Source: Microglena sp. YARC (lineage: Eukaryota; Chlorophyta; Chlorophyceae; Chlamydomonadales; Chlamydomonadaceae). From it: a stretch of DNA of 64,000 nucleotides. A model generated the notes under the pieces. The model saw nothing but the letters and a program-made list of their open reading frames with translations. It did no database searches and was not told the DNA's origin. The stretch lies in NCBI GenBank assembly GCA_022414725.1, contig CM039464.1:56773836-56837835 (forward strand), written 5' to 3'. Position numbers and translations under genes: made by a program. This document shows, in pieces, positions 40,741 through 52,100 of this stretch. How positions within the stretch are numbered: position 1 is the first letter of the stretch; each line of letters begins with the position of its first letter.

Positions 40741-41465
40741 GTGCAGGACGCAGCGTCCTTCGCCGCAGGACGCAACATGGGAGGGTCCGTTGCGTCCCGG
40801 AGGCAGGTTCGGGATGTTGGTTGCGTCGCAGACGCAGGTTCAGGATGTTGGTTGCGTCTCACCCATCAGTTGATTGGCCCACCACCACTCCATTGCTGTG
40901 GGCTACGGGTTCTGTTGATATTACCAGGACGCAACCTACCGAATCTGGTGCGTCCCAGGACGCAACCCGTGGGGTCCGTTTGAAGTACCCTGGTGCATGG
41001 TCATGGGAGCAGCACCAATGGATATGCCTTTTCAAGCTGTACAATAAGCAACCAACTTTGACCCCCGAATTATTATTGTGAGAGGAGATAATGGCCTCCG
41101 TCCAAGTGGGTTCCGGAGCCAGGGTGGGTGGCAGGCTGCTCATCCAACTTTAAGATGTTAAGGCATGGGTCCTAGTGTTGAACCATACCATCCTAGAGAT
41201 CCCCCCCCCCCCACCCCACCCCCACCCCCACCCCACCCCTGTAATACACACAGAATCCAGGGAGTAGTGGAGGGCTGGAGCCGTGGAGCACACCAAGCGC
41301 AACATCAGTTTGCGCCATTCCAATGCCTGGCCAGCGGCTCTGGTACACGAGGGATACCCTAACAGATCGTCTAGTAGGTTATCCAGAACTATGGGACGGG
41401 ACGCGGATCGTCCCGTGGGATCACGTGGGCCATGATGACTCAGTCATCTCATAGCAGTATCAATG
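40741..41465. other. No recognisable gene
   Basis: Holds repeated GGACGCAAC and its complement (40760-40980) able to form hairpins, and a C-rich microsatellite (about 41200-41240). Nothing else recognised. Confidence 0.5.
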
Positions 41466-41755
41466 TCAGAACTACTGGGCTGCGGGAGCATATCAGCTTA
41501 ATACACTTCAGAGAGTGGACAGAGATGCTTGCAGCGGTCAGACGCGCCAATCTATACAATAATTAATTATCATGAAGGATGACACAGTCTCCGGGAAGCT
41601 GGCACAGTACTGTCAGGACCGATAGTTCTAAGGAAGTACAGAAGTAGTCACCATGGCATAAAACGATTGAGTGCACCGCAATTCATGCTGATAGAGCATT
41701 GAGGAAATCTTGCAAGATGTCCGTCCTCAATGCTCCCGCAGCCCAGTAGTTCTGA
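41466..41755. repeat. 32-bp perfect inverted repeat interrupted by a solo LTR
   Basis: Left arm 41466-41490 plus 41699-41705, right arm 41724-41755. With the LTR and one target duplication left out of account, the arms are complementary over 32 bp with no mismatch and enclose an 18-nt loop that itself contains the 10-bp palindrome TCTTGCAAGA. Confidence 0.85.
41491..41693 (-). mobile_element. Solo copia LTR (short variant)
   Basis: Begins TATCAGC and ends GCTGATA, and is flanked by the 5-bp duplication GAGCA (41486-41490 and 41694-41698). Shares with the 321-bp LTRs the blocks 'cgccaatctata', 'gatgacacagtct', 'gatagttctaaggaagtacagaagtag' and 'caccgcaattcatgctga', but is only 203 bp because the middle is missing. 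No internal sequence remains, as after LTR-LTR recombination. Confidence 0.9.
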
Positions 41756-42079
41756 GTACTTCTGATAATCAGGATACGTGTTTCTTAACGAATCTGATTC
41801 CAGCCCACCAGTAGGGGAGCTGTCGGGTGTCCGTGTCTTGCTTGCCCATGACAAGCTACCTGATGTCAACGGGGATAGATGTACGCCATGTTTTATTTAC
41901 ACGGAGGTGTTCGGAAATGTACCCGCTTAATGTAACCATGACTACTGCCTTCCTGTGCCTTTTTCCAAGGTGGGGGTGTTTGGGTGTTGTGTGTGTGAGG
42001 CTTCGCAATTGTGCATCTGGCCGCGCTGTCTTTTTCATTTCAGCCCACAGTTTTGGTGAGTGCTTAAGATGCTGAGTAC
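41756..42079. other. No recognisable feature
   Basis: Between the hairpin/solo LTR and the MITE. Short frames only. Confidence 0.5.
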
Positions 42080-42087
42080 GGTACATG

Positions 42088-42588
42088 TAGGGCTGTCAAG
42101 CTTTATACCGCCCGGTATTTATTTTACCGTGTACCGTACGATATATCGTACGGTAAAATAAGCAAACCGTACGGTATTTTTGGGATCCATCGTACGCTAA
42201 ACACGATATATCGTGTTTTCCGTACCATGTATCGTCTTTGGTCCAAATCGACTTTGGCTTGGGCTTGCGACTCGGCAGGTCGGCGGTTCGATTCTCGTCA
42301 GAAGCACCTGAGTCTGGGTCAGGGAAGTTATACCGTACGATATATCACGATATATCGTACGGTAATAGACCACGATATTACCGTGTTTTTCTATCTCCCT
42401 CAGTATTGGTCCATTTGACTTGATTTTAAGTGTATGGACGTGTAAACGGTATTTCCTGTTATATCCCCTTGGTCTTATACTGATTTTCCCCAAAAGGGTA
42501 TAAAAATACCGTACGGTATCGATACCGTACGGTATATCACGATATATCGTACGGTAATTGAAAATACCGTACGGTATTGACAGCCCTA
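42088..42588. mobile_element. hAT-like MITE rich in palindromes
   Basis: 501 bp. Ends are TAGGGCTGTCAA (42088-42099) and TTGACAGCCCTA (42577-42588), perfect 12-bp inverted repeats, flanked by 8-bp duplications GGTACATG (42080-42087) and GGTATATG (42589-42596) with one mismatch; an 8-bp duplication fits the hAT superfamily. Inside are many copies of TACCGTAC/GTACGGTA and CGATATATCG, including a 24-nt perfect palindrome at 42132-42155. A GGTTCGATTC word (42285-42294) resembles a pol III B-box. No transposase. Confidence 0.85.
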
Positions 42589-42596
42589 GGTATATG

Positions 42597-43086
42597 GTTG
42601 CTGAAGTTTTCCGGAGTGTTACAACTGAAGCGACACAGGGAATGGACTGGAGGATTACAAGCAGTCTCATGCGAGATAGATGTCGGGCAGTAGAGCCCGA
42701 CATATGAAGGAGATGGCGGCAGTACATCAGGGTACTGGCACCGCTGGGTGCAAGCCCTATTGGGCAGAAGCACTACAGCAGGTGCAGCCAGGCGGGAAGC
42801 CTGGCGCTCTAGGACACTCTAGCAGGACCGGGAGAACCCGTCAATATATAACAGTTGCCATTGACTGCGGAGGCGTTATGGTTGTCGAAAGCTGTATGTA
42901 GGTCAGTTAGCTGTGTTGAGCAGCATCTCTTGTGCTTTTGTTGAGCCCTCATTGCCTTGCTGGATAGCATGTGTGATTTCGTATGAGCAAAGTGGTATTG
43001 CTCTGAACTTTACAGACGAGAGGTTCTGGTGTGTTATGTTAGACTCAAGCATGTTTGTGTATCTATCTATCTATGTAACTATACTA
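42597..43086. other. No recognisable gene
   Basis: Contains a perfect 9-bp-stem hairpin ATGTCGGGC/GCCCGACAT with a 6-nt loop (42680-42703). Nothing else recognised. Confidence 0.5.
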
Positions 43087-44060
43087 TTAAGGGCGCCTGG
43101 AGGCGCGTCCCGAATGAATGATTCGAATCCTAAATTCAGTGTATTTAATTAATTGAATTGAATTGTATTTAATGTTGTGATATTTTAATTCGATTTATTC
43201 CTTTCCATTTACGGTAATTAAATAAACGTGATTTGAATGCATGTAACTGCTTTAAATTGTATCAATTCTAATATGATTAAATTTGAACGGTGCCTGGAGG
43301 CTTTAAATTAATTGAAGTCCAATGAATCGATTGTTGATTTAGCATTGTTAACTATTAAGTGACGAAAAGAGAGATTTTGAAGGGTTGTTGAATTGTAAGC
43401 AGTATTGAACGTTTGTATAATGTTATAAAATGCAATGTATGTAGATTGACTTGTTTTTAAAGAATTTGATGCAAGAAAAATGAGGCCAATCAGGTATCTG
43501 GTTGATTTTACGGAATTTGTACGAGGTATTGCATGTTTCCGCCCAGCCCAGACGTGAACGGTATGTCCCGTCTTCCTGAGCGGGTTTTTGGCCAGCGGCA
43601 GGTGGCGTGGCTTGCCCCTGCCCCCGGCCCTGCCCCACGCACGGCCCTGAGGTGGGGTCCTAGGGCTACTTATAGCACAAGTGCCCAAGGGGATTGTTTC
43701 TTCCATTGTGATGCGTACATGATTCGCTTAGGTTTTTTGACGACTATTCTGTTCCCAAACCTATGTATACGCACATGTTTAAGTGGTTCAAATCTGAAAT
43801 GTTACCTCAATGCACCCTTACATCAAATTGTTAACCGTTAATCGTAGCTTTTTGGCCCAACCTGAGCTCCTTTTCGTGAATTGCGATGCTCATATTTGCT
43901 CTGCTGAGAATTTTACCGGTATAAATAAGTCTTATAATTCATCGAAAATATAGAATGTTCAACTTTTTTGATGTTTTTCATAAAACCTGAAAATTTGGTT
44001 TGTGACACACTAACTAACTAACGGACGGACATTTTAATGGGGCTAATCCCTCTTCAAATA
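43087..44060 (+). repeat. AT-rich repeat, unit 1
   Basis: Starts 'aagggcgcctgga' then 'gcgtcccgaatga', followed by AT-rich 'aattaattgaattg' sequence, 'agggttgttga', 'ccaatcag..' and 'tggttgatttt'. The same landmarks appear in the same order in unit 2. Confidence 0.65.
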
Positions 44061-44660
44061 AAGGGCGCCTGGACGTGCGTCCCGAATGAAAATGTTTGAA
44101 ATAATCATGAATTTAATTAAAAATTTAATTCGGATTTAATTGCATAATTGTATTTATTATAATTGAATAAATGTTTACTTAATTAAATGAATTGAATTAA
44201 TTCATTTATAACACGATTAAAATGAATTAATAAAAATATTTTAAATTTATTGGTACTACTTAATTAATTACATAATTAATTAATTTAATTTAATTAATTG
44301 TTACCTTACTTTAATTCAGTTAATAAAATTGTATTAATTCATTAATTCATGAATTAATATGTTTTTAATTAATTTGATATAATCAATATTGAATTGTTTG
44401 GACTTGAATTGAAAGCATTTAATTGATTTGAGTTGTATTCATTCGAATTCAATATATTTGGATTTAATTGAATTGAATCGATGGATGTAGCTTTGTTTAC
44501 TGTGAAGTAACGACAATTGACATTTTGTAGGGTTGTTAAATTTGAAGTGGTATTAAAGGTGCCTGGACTGTCTTGTAAATGGCCTTTATTTGCAAGCATC
44601 TGATGCACACAAAATGTAACCAATCAGAGGAATGGTTGATTTTGGGGAATTTTGTTCGGT
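44061..44660 (+). repeat. AT-rich repeat, unit 2 (diverged)
   Basis: Begins 'aagggcgcctgga' and 'gcgtcccgaatga' 974 bp after unit 1, with the later landmarks 'tagggttgtta', 'aaccaatcag' and 'tggttgatttt'. Extremely AT-rich middle. Shorter than unit 1, or it simply ends before the counterpart of 43540-44060. Confidence 0.6.
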
Positions 44661-45100
44661 CAGCCGCATACAAGCTTGATGTGGCTTCATTCCCCACATT
44701 TATGGCAATTAATTGGGGACCCCCAGGACACGAGCCGCTTGTTACCTAATACAATATCGTATTACGTGATCGCATTGTGATATCCGGTCTGAAATGTGTT
44801 ATGCCAATTAGGTTGTAGAGTCGGCTGGGCGTGTTCCTGGCGTGCGTAGGATTGAACAAAGAGTCTCGACAGCTTGAACACGTAGCATCTGAATTATGGT
44901 CAACCAGTGGCATTCAAACCAATAAGCAACCAAATCCTTAACACATTAGACGTCACGGGCAGGACATGGGGCAAATAGTCGAGAAATTGTTGATATGCAG
45001 AATGCGAGAAAGTGAGAGGAGGAAGGCTGGGAGTTTCAAAAGTAGTGGAGTAAGTAGGTACTAATAGCAGAATAAGCTACAAAACGTTTGACAACTTCTG
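44661..45100. other. No recognisable feature
   Basis: Sequence between the AT-rich repeats and the minisatellite. Only short frames. Confidence 0.5.
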
Positions 45101-45102
45101 AG

Positions 45103-46830
45103 CACGCACATACACAGACATCTAGCTATCCATGCACTGCCACACAGCACTACGCAGGCACATTCACACACATCTGGCTATCCATGCGCTGCGACACAGC
45201 ACTGTGCACGCACATACACACATAGCTGGCTATACATGCATTACCACACAGCACTTTGCATGAACATACACATGTGGCTACCTAGCACTGCCACACAGCA
45301 CTTCGCACGCACATACACACACATAGCTGGCTATCCATGCACTGCCATACAGCACTGCGCACGCACATACACACACATCTGGCTAACCATGCACTACATT
45401 ACCATACGAAAACACAAACACATTCAGCCACTCAAGCATGCACACGCTAAACAACTGGCTACACATACATTGTCGCACAGCCATGTGCTACTACATACAA
45501 ACACATCTGGCTATCCATGCACTACACGACAACCCCATGCAAACACAAACACACTCAAATACGCACGCATACACGCACAATACAAATTGCTATCCATGCA
45601 CTGCCACACAGCACTGTGCACGCACATACACACACATTTGGCTATCCATGCACTTCCACACAGCACTGCGCAAGCACATACACACACATCCGGCTACCTA
45701 GGACTGCCACACAGCACTGCACACGCACATACACACACATAGCTGGCTATACATGCACTTCCACACATCACTGTGCAAGCACATACACACACATTTGGCT
45801 ACCCTGCACTGCCACGCAGCACTGTGAACACACATTAACACACATATGGCTATCCATGCATTGCCACACAGCACTGTGCATGCACATACACACTCATGAG
45901 GCAATCCATGGACTGCCACACAGCACTGCGCACGCACATACACACACATCTGGCTATCCATGCACTTCCACACAGCACTATGCACGCACATGCACACACA
46001 TCTGGCTATCCATGCACTGCAACACAGCACTGTGCATGCACATACGCACACATTTGGCTATCCATGCACTGCCACACAGCACTGTGCATGCACATACACA
46101 CACATCTGGCTATCCATGCACTTCCACACAGCACTTTGCATGCACATACACACACATCTGGCTATTCTGGCACTTCCACACAGCAATGTGTTCGCAAATA
46201 TACGCACATATGGCTATCCAAGCACTACAAGACAACCCGTGCACACACAAACGTACCCTGACACTCACGCGTGCAAACACACAAACGAACAACTGGTTAC
46301 AAATGCACTGCCACACAGCACTATTCATCCCATATACACACACCTGGCCATCAATGCACAGTAAGACAGACCCAGGCACATGCACACACAAGTGGCTACA
46401 CATGCACTGCCACACAGATATGTTTCCGTACACAGATACACACACCCGGCCATCCATGCATTACAAGACAATCCAGTCGACACACACAACCCAATCAGAC
46501 ACTCACGCACACACACACCAGGCCATCCATGCACTACCATACAAGACAACCCCATGCACACATTCACACATACCCAGACACTCACACACGCACACACAAG
46601 GGGCTACGCATGCACTGCCACACGGCCCTGCTTACATACACACACACACCTGGCCATCCATGCACTACAAGACAATCCCATCGACACAAACAACACACTC
46701 AGGCACTCACCCACACACACTGGCTATCCATGCACTACCCCATGCACACACACAAACACACTAACACACCTTCAACACACACATAACTGGCTATCCAACT
46801 GCAGCACAACCCACCCACAACTACTAAAGC
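45103..46830. repeat. 52-bp CA-rich minisatellite
   Basis: Units with 'acacagcac', 'cacatacacacacat' and 'tggctatccatgcact', spaced 52 bp (46022, 46074, 46126). More regular on the left and degenerate on the right. The part from 46183 equals positions 1-640. The long His/Thr-rich frames are by-products. Confidence 0.93.
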
Positions 46831-47011
46831 ACTAACTGCAACACCACATAACACCAATACCAAGTGCCCCAACCCCAACCCCAATCACACCACCACCACT
46901 AGGCTGATAGGCCACCCCTAAACTGTATACCCCACTTGCATCAGACCAACCATGGTAGCCCGTGTTAGCTTGGCCAAATTCTGGTGCCTCGTAAGGTGTT
47001 TGCGCGTAACA

Positions 47012-47035
47012 GGGGGGGGGGGGGGGGGGGGGGGG
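47012..47035 (+). repeat. G24 homopolymer
   Basis: Counterpart of the G20 run at 827-846. Confidence 0.9.
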
Positions 47036-47706
47036 CAGCGAGCAAAGAGGCTGCCTACGCTGACGAGCTTCTGCTAGCGATTTCAATGACAGGGTGGTAG
47101 GATCAAAGAGGACGGCAAACTATATTCGTAAACAATAGAGTTGGAATAAGTAGCTTAATCGGAAGCGTTGCCAGCAGGAAATAGTAGCACAAGAGTTGCG
47201 CACTCCAATCGGTAGCAAACAATTCGCACCCCGATCGGTGTGGGATGGCCGCCATGTTGCCACGCTGTCCCAGAACTGCAGATCGTCGAACGTTTCTAGG
47301 TCGTCAGGTCGCAGCACGAAGCGCGAACGTGCTCACCTGCAAGCTCTGGACGAAACATGAACATTACGTGAATTGTTAACTTTAACTGGCTAACTTTCGC
47401 CTCAATCGACGATTGCTGATCTGGCACATTTCCACCCCACAAACCTCGATTTTCATCACACCAGTCAATTTCCAATCCCGCTCATTTTTCAAACTCAGTA
47501 CATGACGAAGCTCATTTTACCTACACTTCCTTGCCTCTGCGCTTAGCGCTATCTCTGTGCTCCGCGATCTGAAAATGTCTTGACCCCGCCACAATGGGAG
47601 CTCTGATTCCTCACCCAAGCAGGCTTTGTCACTCGCAACAAGAACAAAGCTCTAACTGGGCGCGCTTATGGCAGCCAATTGGCGGGAATGCGTGCCCTTC
47701 TACCCT

Positions 47707-47943
47707 CTGCCGGCATCAATGCCTAACAATTTCGCGCTTTATGCGGATTGTTCCAGGAGCTCTGACTGACAGCTGCTTCTACTCTCTGCCGGCATCAATG
47801 CTAAGCAATTTTGCGCGGTATGCAGATTGTTCCCGCACGTCTGACTGACAGCTGCTTCTACGCGCTGCCGGCATCAATGCCAAGCAATTTCGCGCTATAT
47901 GCAGATTGTTCCCGCAGCTCTGACTATCAGCCGCTCCCTGCTT
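47707..47943. repeat. Second copy of the 79-bp triplicate
   Basis: Units start at 47707, 47786 and 47865, again exactly 79 bp apart. Confidence 0.85.
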
Positions 47944-48209
47944 TTCCCCTTACCCTTTAATTCCAGTGCGGGCATAGCTGATACCTGATGGGCATCGAAT
48001 ATATTCCTGCAGCGATGTGTGTGCTCTGTAGGAACCGAGCGACTCTTGGGTTCATCAGTGTGTGGGGTGGGAAGTGTATGCGCCCAACATTCTGCCTGGT
48101 TGCTATTTCCCCTTGCCCTCTCACTTCGGGCAAATCTGAAAGGCATCGCATTGATTCCTACAACGCTGTGTTCGTTTGGATGGAATCAAGCTGCTCTTGG
48201 GGTGGGGTG

Positions 48210-48210
<1 letters not shown>

Positions 48211-48238
<28 letters not shown>
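48211..48238 (+). repeat. G28 homopolymer
   Basis: Counterpart of the run at 2024-2051, same length. Confidence 0.9.
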
Positions 48239-48240
<2 letters not shown>

Positions 48241-48745
48241 TGCATATGGGTGGTTGGTTGGTAATGGTGTTGCATGTACATGTATGTTGTGGCCATCTGG
48301 GAATCAAGTGTCCGTGTGATTGGGATGATCATGCCATGATGGTAACAGTGCACGATGACAAGCCATCTAATGTGGATGGGGAAGGGAAATTATTGGGTGG
48401 TTGGCCCTCAATAAGTAATTCCATTTGGGGGCGGGGGGGGGAGTGAGGGGGCCTGCCGTCGGTACGACGGGTACGCTGCCCTAGTTTTAGATGATGGAAG
48501 ATAGTTTGACAAATCAATTAAGGTCTCAATTCAGTAAGTGAATTATTATGGGTGTATGCTAAGTTTGAAGATCTAACAAGCTGCCAAGTTCAACTTTGTG
48601 AGCTTTGTGACTGGCCTGCCCGCGACAACGCTATGGTCACACTTTTACCACTCCACACTCATTATTTATATTCCTCTTGATTGCCATAGCGTTCCACCCG
48701 TCTAGAGATCATCGGAAGGAAACAAGGGGCAGCACGTGTGATGGT

Positions 48746-48761
48746 GGTGTTGAAAAACACC
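48746..48761 (-). promoter_or_regulatory. Histone mRNA 3' stem-loop (second H3 copy)
   Basis: Identical 16 nt to 2559-2574 on the minus strand. Confidence 0.9.
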
Positions 48762-48804
48762 GGTTGTTGCTGCTGCTTTCTATAGCAGCTCATGCTGCGA
48801 GCTC

Positions 48805-49139
<335 letters not shown>

Positions 49140-49172
49140 GAGAAGGAGCCCGAGGGGGTCTAGGTTTCACCT

Positions 49173-52100
49173 GTACGTGCCTAATTTTTAACCTGGACGC
49201 GCCTGGACCCTTTGACCCAAACCTCCAGGTTTCACCTGTACGCCCCCAAGTTTAACCTGGACGTGCCTGGACCCTATGAACCAGGCCTGGACCCTTTGAC
49301 ACAAACCTGGACCCTTTGACACAAACCCGGACCCTTTGACACAGACCTGGACCCTTTGACCCAAACCTGGACCCTTTGACCCAAACCTGGACCCTTTGAC
49401 CCAAACCTGGACCCTTTAACCCAAGCCTGGACCCTTTGACCCAGACCTGGACCCTTCGACCCAAACCTGGACCCTTTGACCAAAACCTGGACCCTTTAAC
49501 CCAGAACTGGACCCTTTGACCCAGACCTAGACCTTTTAACCCAAACCTAGACCCTTTGACCCAAACCTGGACCCTTTAACCCAGACCTGGACCGGTCGAC
49601 ACAAAACCTTGACCCTTTGACCCAGACCTGGACCGTTCATCCCAAACCTGGACCCTTTGATTTCAAACCTGGACCCTTTGATCCAGACCTGGACCCTTTG
49701 ACCCAAACCTGGACCCTTTGACCCAGACCCGGACCCTTTAACCCAAACTAGGACCCTTTGACCCAAACCTGGACCCTGTAACCCAGACCTGGACCGGTTG
49801 ACCCAAAACCTGGACCCTTTGACCCAAACATGGACCCTTTGACCAAAACCTAGACCCTTTGACCCAAACCTGGACCCTTTGACCCAAACCTTGACCCTTA
49901 GACCAAAACCTGGACCCTTTGACCCAAACCTGGACCCTTTGACACAAACCTAGACCCTTTGATCCCAAACCTGGATCCTTTGACCGAGACCTGGACCCTT
50001 TGACCCAAACCTGGACCCTTCGATCCCAAACCTAGACCCTTTGGTCCAGACATGAACCCTTTGATCCCAAACCTAGACCCTTTGACACAAACCTAGACCC
50101 TTCGATCCCAAACCTGAATCCTTTGACCCAAACCTGGACCCTTTGACCCAAACCTGGACCCTTTGACACAAACCTGGACCCTTCGATCACAAACTTGGAC
50201 CCTTAGACACAAACTTGGACCCTTTGACCCAGACCTGGACCCTTTGACACAAACCAAGACCCTTTGACCCAAACCTAGACCCTTTGACCCAAACCTGGCC
50301 CTTGACCCAAACCTGGACCCTTTGACCCAAACCTGGACCCTTTGACACAAACCTAGACCCTTTGATCCTAAAACTTGATCCTTTTGACCTGAGACCTGGA
50401 CCCTTTGACCCAGACCTGCACCCTTTGACCCAAACCTAGACCCTGTGATCTCAAACCTGGACCCTTTGACCCCAGACCTGGACCCTTTGACCCAAACCTA
50501 GACCCTTTGACCCAAACCTGGACCCTTTAACCCAAACCCGGACCCTTCAAGCCAAACCTAGACCCTTTGATCACAAACCTGGACCCTTTGACCCAAACCT
50601 AGACCCTTTGACACAAAAACTGGACCCTTCGATCCCCTAACCTGGACCCTTTGACATAGACCTGGACCCTTTGACCCAAACCTGGACCCATTTGACCCAA
50701 ACCTAGACCCCTTTGATCCCAAACCCTGGACCCTTTAGCACAAACCTGGAACCCTTTATCCCAAACCTGGACCCATTGACACAAAACCTGGACCCTTCGA
50801 TCCCAAACCTGGACCCTTTGACCCAGACCTGGACCCTTTGACCCAAACCTAGACCTTCGACACAACCTGGACTCTCGATCCCAAACCTGGACCCGTTTGA
50901 CCCAAACCTGGATCCTTTAACCCAAACCTGGACCCTTTGACCCAGACTTGGACCTTTGCCCAGACCTGGACCCTTTGACTCAGACGCCTGAACCCTTTGA
51001 TCCCAAATTTAGACCCTTTGACACAAACCTGGACCCTTCGATCCCAAACCTTTACCCTTTGACACAAACCTAGACTTGTCGACCCAAACCTGGACCCTTT
51101 GACCTCAAACCTAGACCCTTTGACCCAGAACCTGGACCCTTTGACCCAAACCTGGACCCTTTGACCCAAACCTTGACCCTTTAACCCAAACCTGAACCCT
51201 TCGAGCCAAACCTAGACCCTTTGATCTCAAACCTGGACCCTTTGACCCAAACCTGGACCCCTTTGACCCAAACCTTTGACCCAGACCTGGACCCTTCGAC
51301 CCAAACCTGGATCCTTTGACCCAAACCTGGACCCTTTGACCCAAACCTGGAACCCTTTGACACAAACCTGGACCCTTTTGACACAAAACCTGGACCCTTG
51401 GACCAAGACCTGGACCCTTTTTACCAAACCTGGACCCTTTTAAACAAATCAGACCCTTTGATCCAAACCAGGACCCTTAACCCAAACATGGACCCTTCGA
51501 TCCCAAACCTGGACCCTTGACCCAGACCTGAACCTTTGACCCAAACCTGGACCCTTTGACCCAAAACCTGGACACTTTAATCCAAACGTGGACCATCGAC
51601 CCAACCTTAGACCCTTTGATCTCAAACCTGGACCCTTTGACCCAAACCTGGACCCTTTGACCCAGCACAAACTGGACCCTTTGAACCTAGACCCATCTCA
51701 AACCTGGACCCCCTTTACACCAACCTGGACCCTTTGACCCAAACCTGGACCCTTTGACCCAAACATGACCCTTCGATCCCATGACCCTTTGACCCCAGAC
51801 CTGGACCCTTTGACCCAAACTGGACCCTTTGACCCAAACCTGGACCCTTTAACCCAGACCTAGACTCGACCCAAAACTGGACCCTTTGAATCAGACCGGA
51901 CCTTTAACGCAAACCTGGACCCTGACCCAGACTTGGACCCTTTAACCCCAACATGGACCCTTTGACACAAAAAAATCCTAACTCTTTGACCCAAACCTGG
52001 ACCCTATCGACCTAGACCTTGACCCTTTGACCCCAAACCTGGACCCCTTAAACCAAACTGGACCCTTCGACCCAAACCTGGACCCTTTGACCCAAGAGCC

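Noticed and set aside
42285..42294. tRNA gene in the MITE (GGTTCGATTC)
   Set aside because: A B-box-like word alone, with no acceptor or anticodon stems around it.
45103..46830. His/Thr-rich frames on + and Cys/Val-rich frames on -
   Set aside because: Composition of a CA-rich minisatellite; several frames are open at once.
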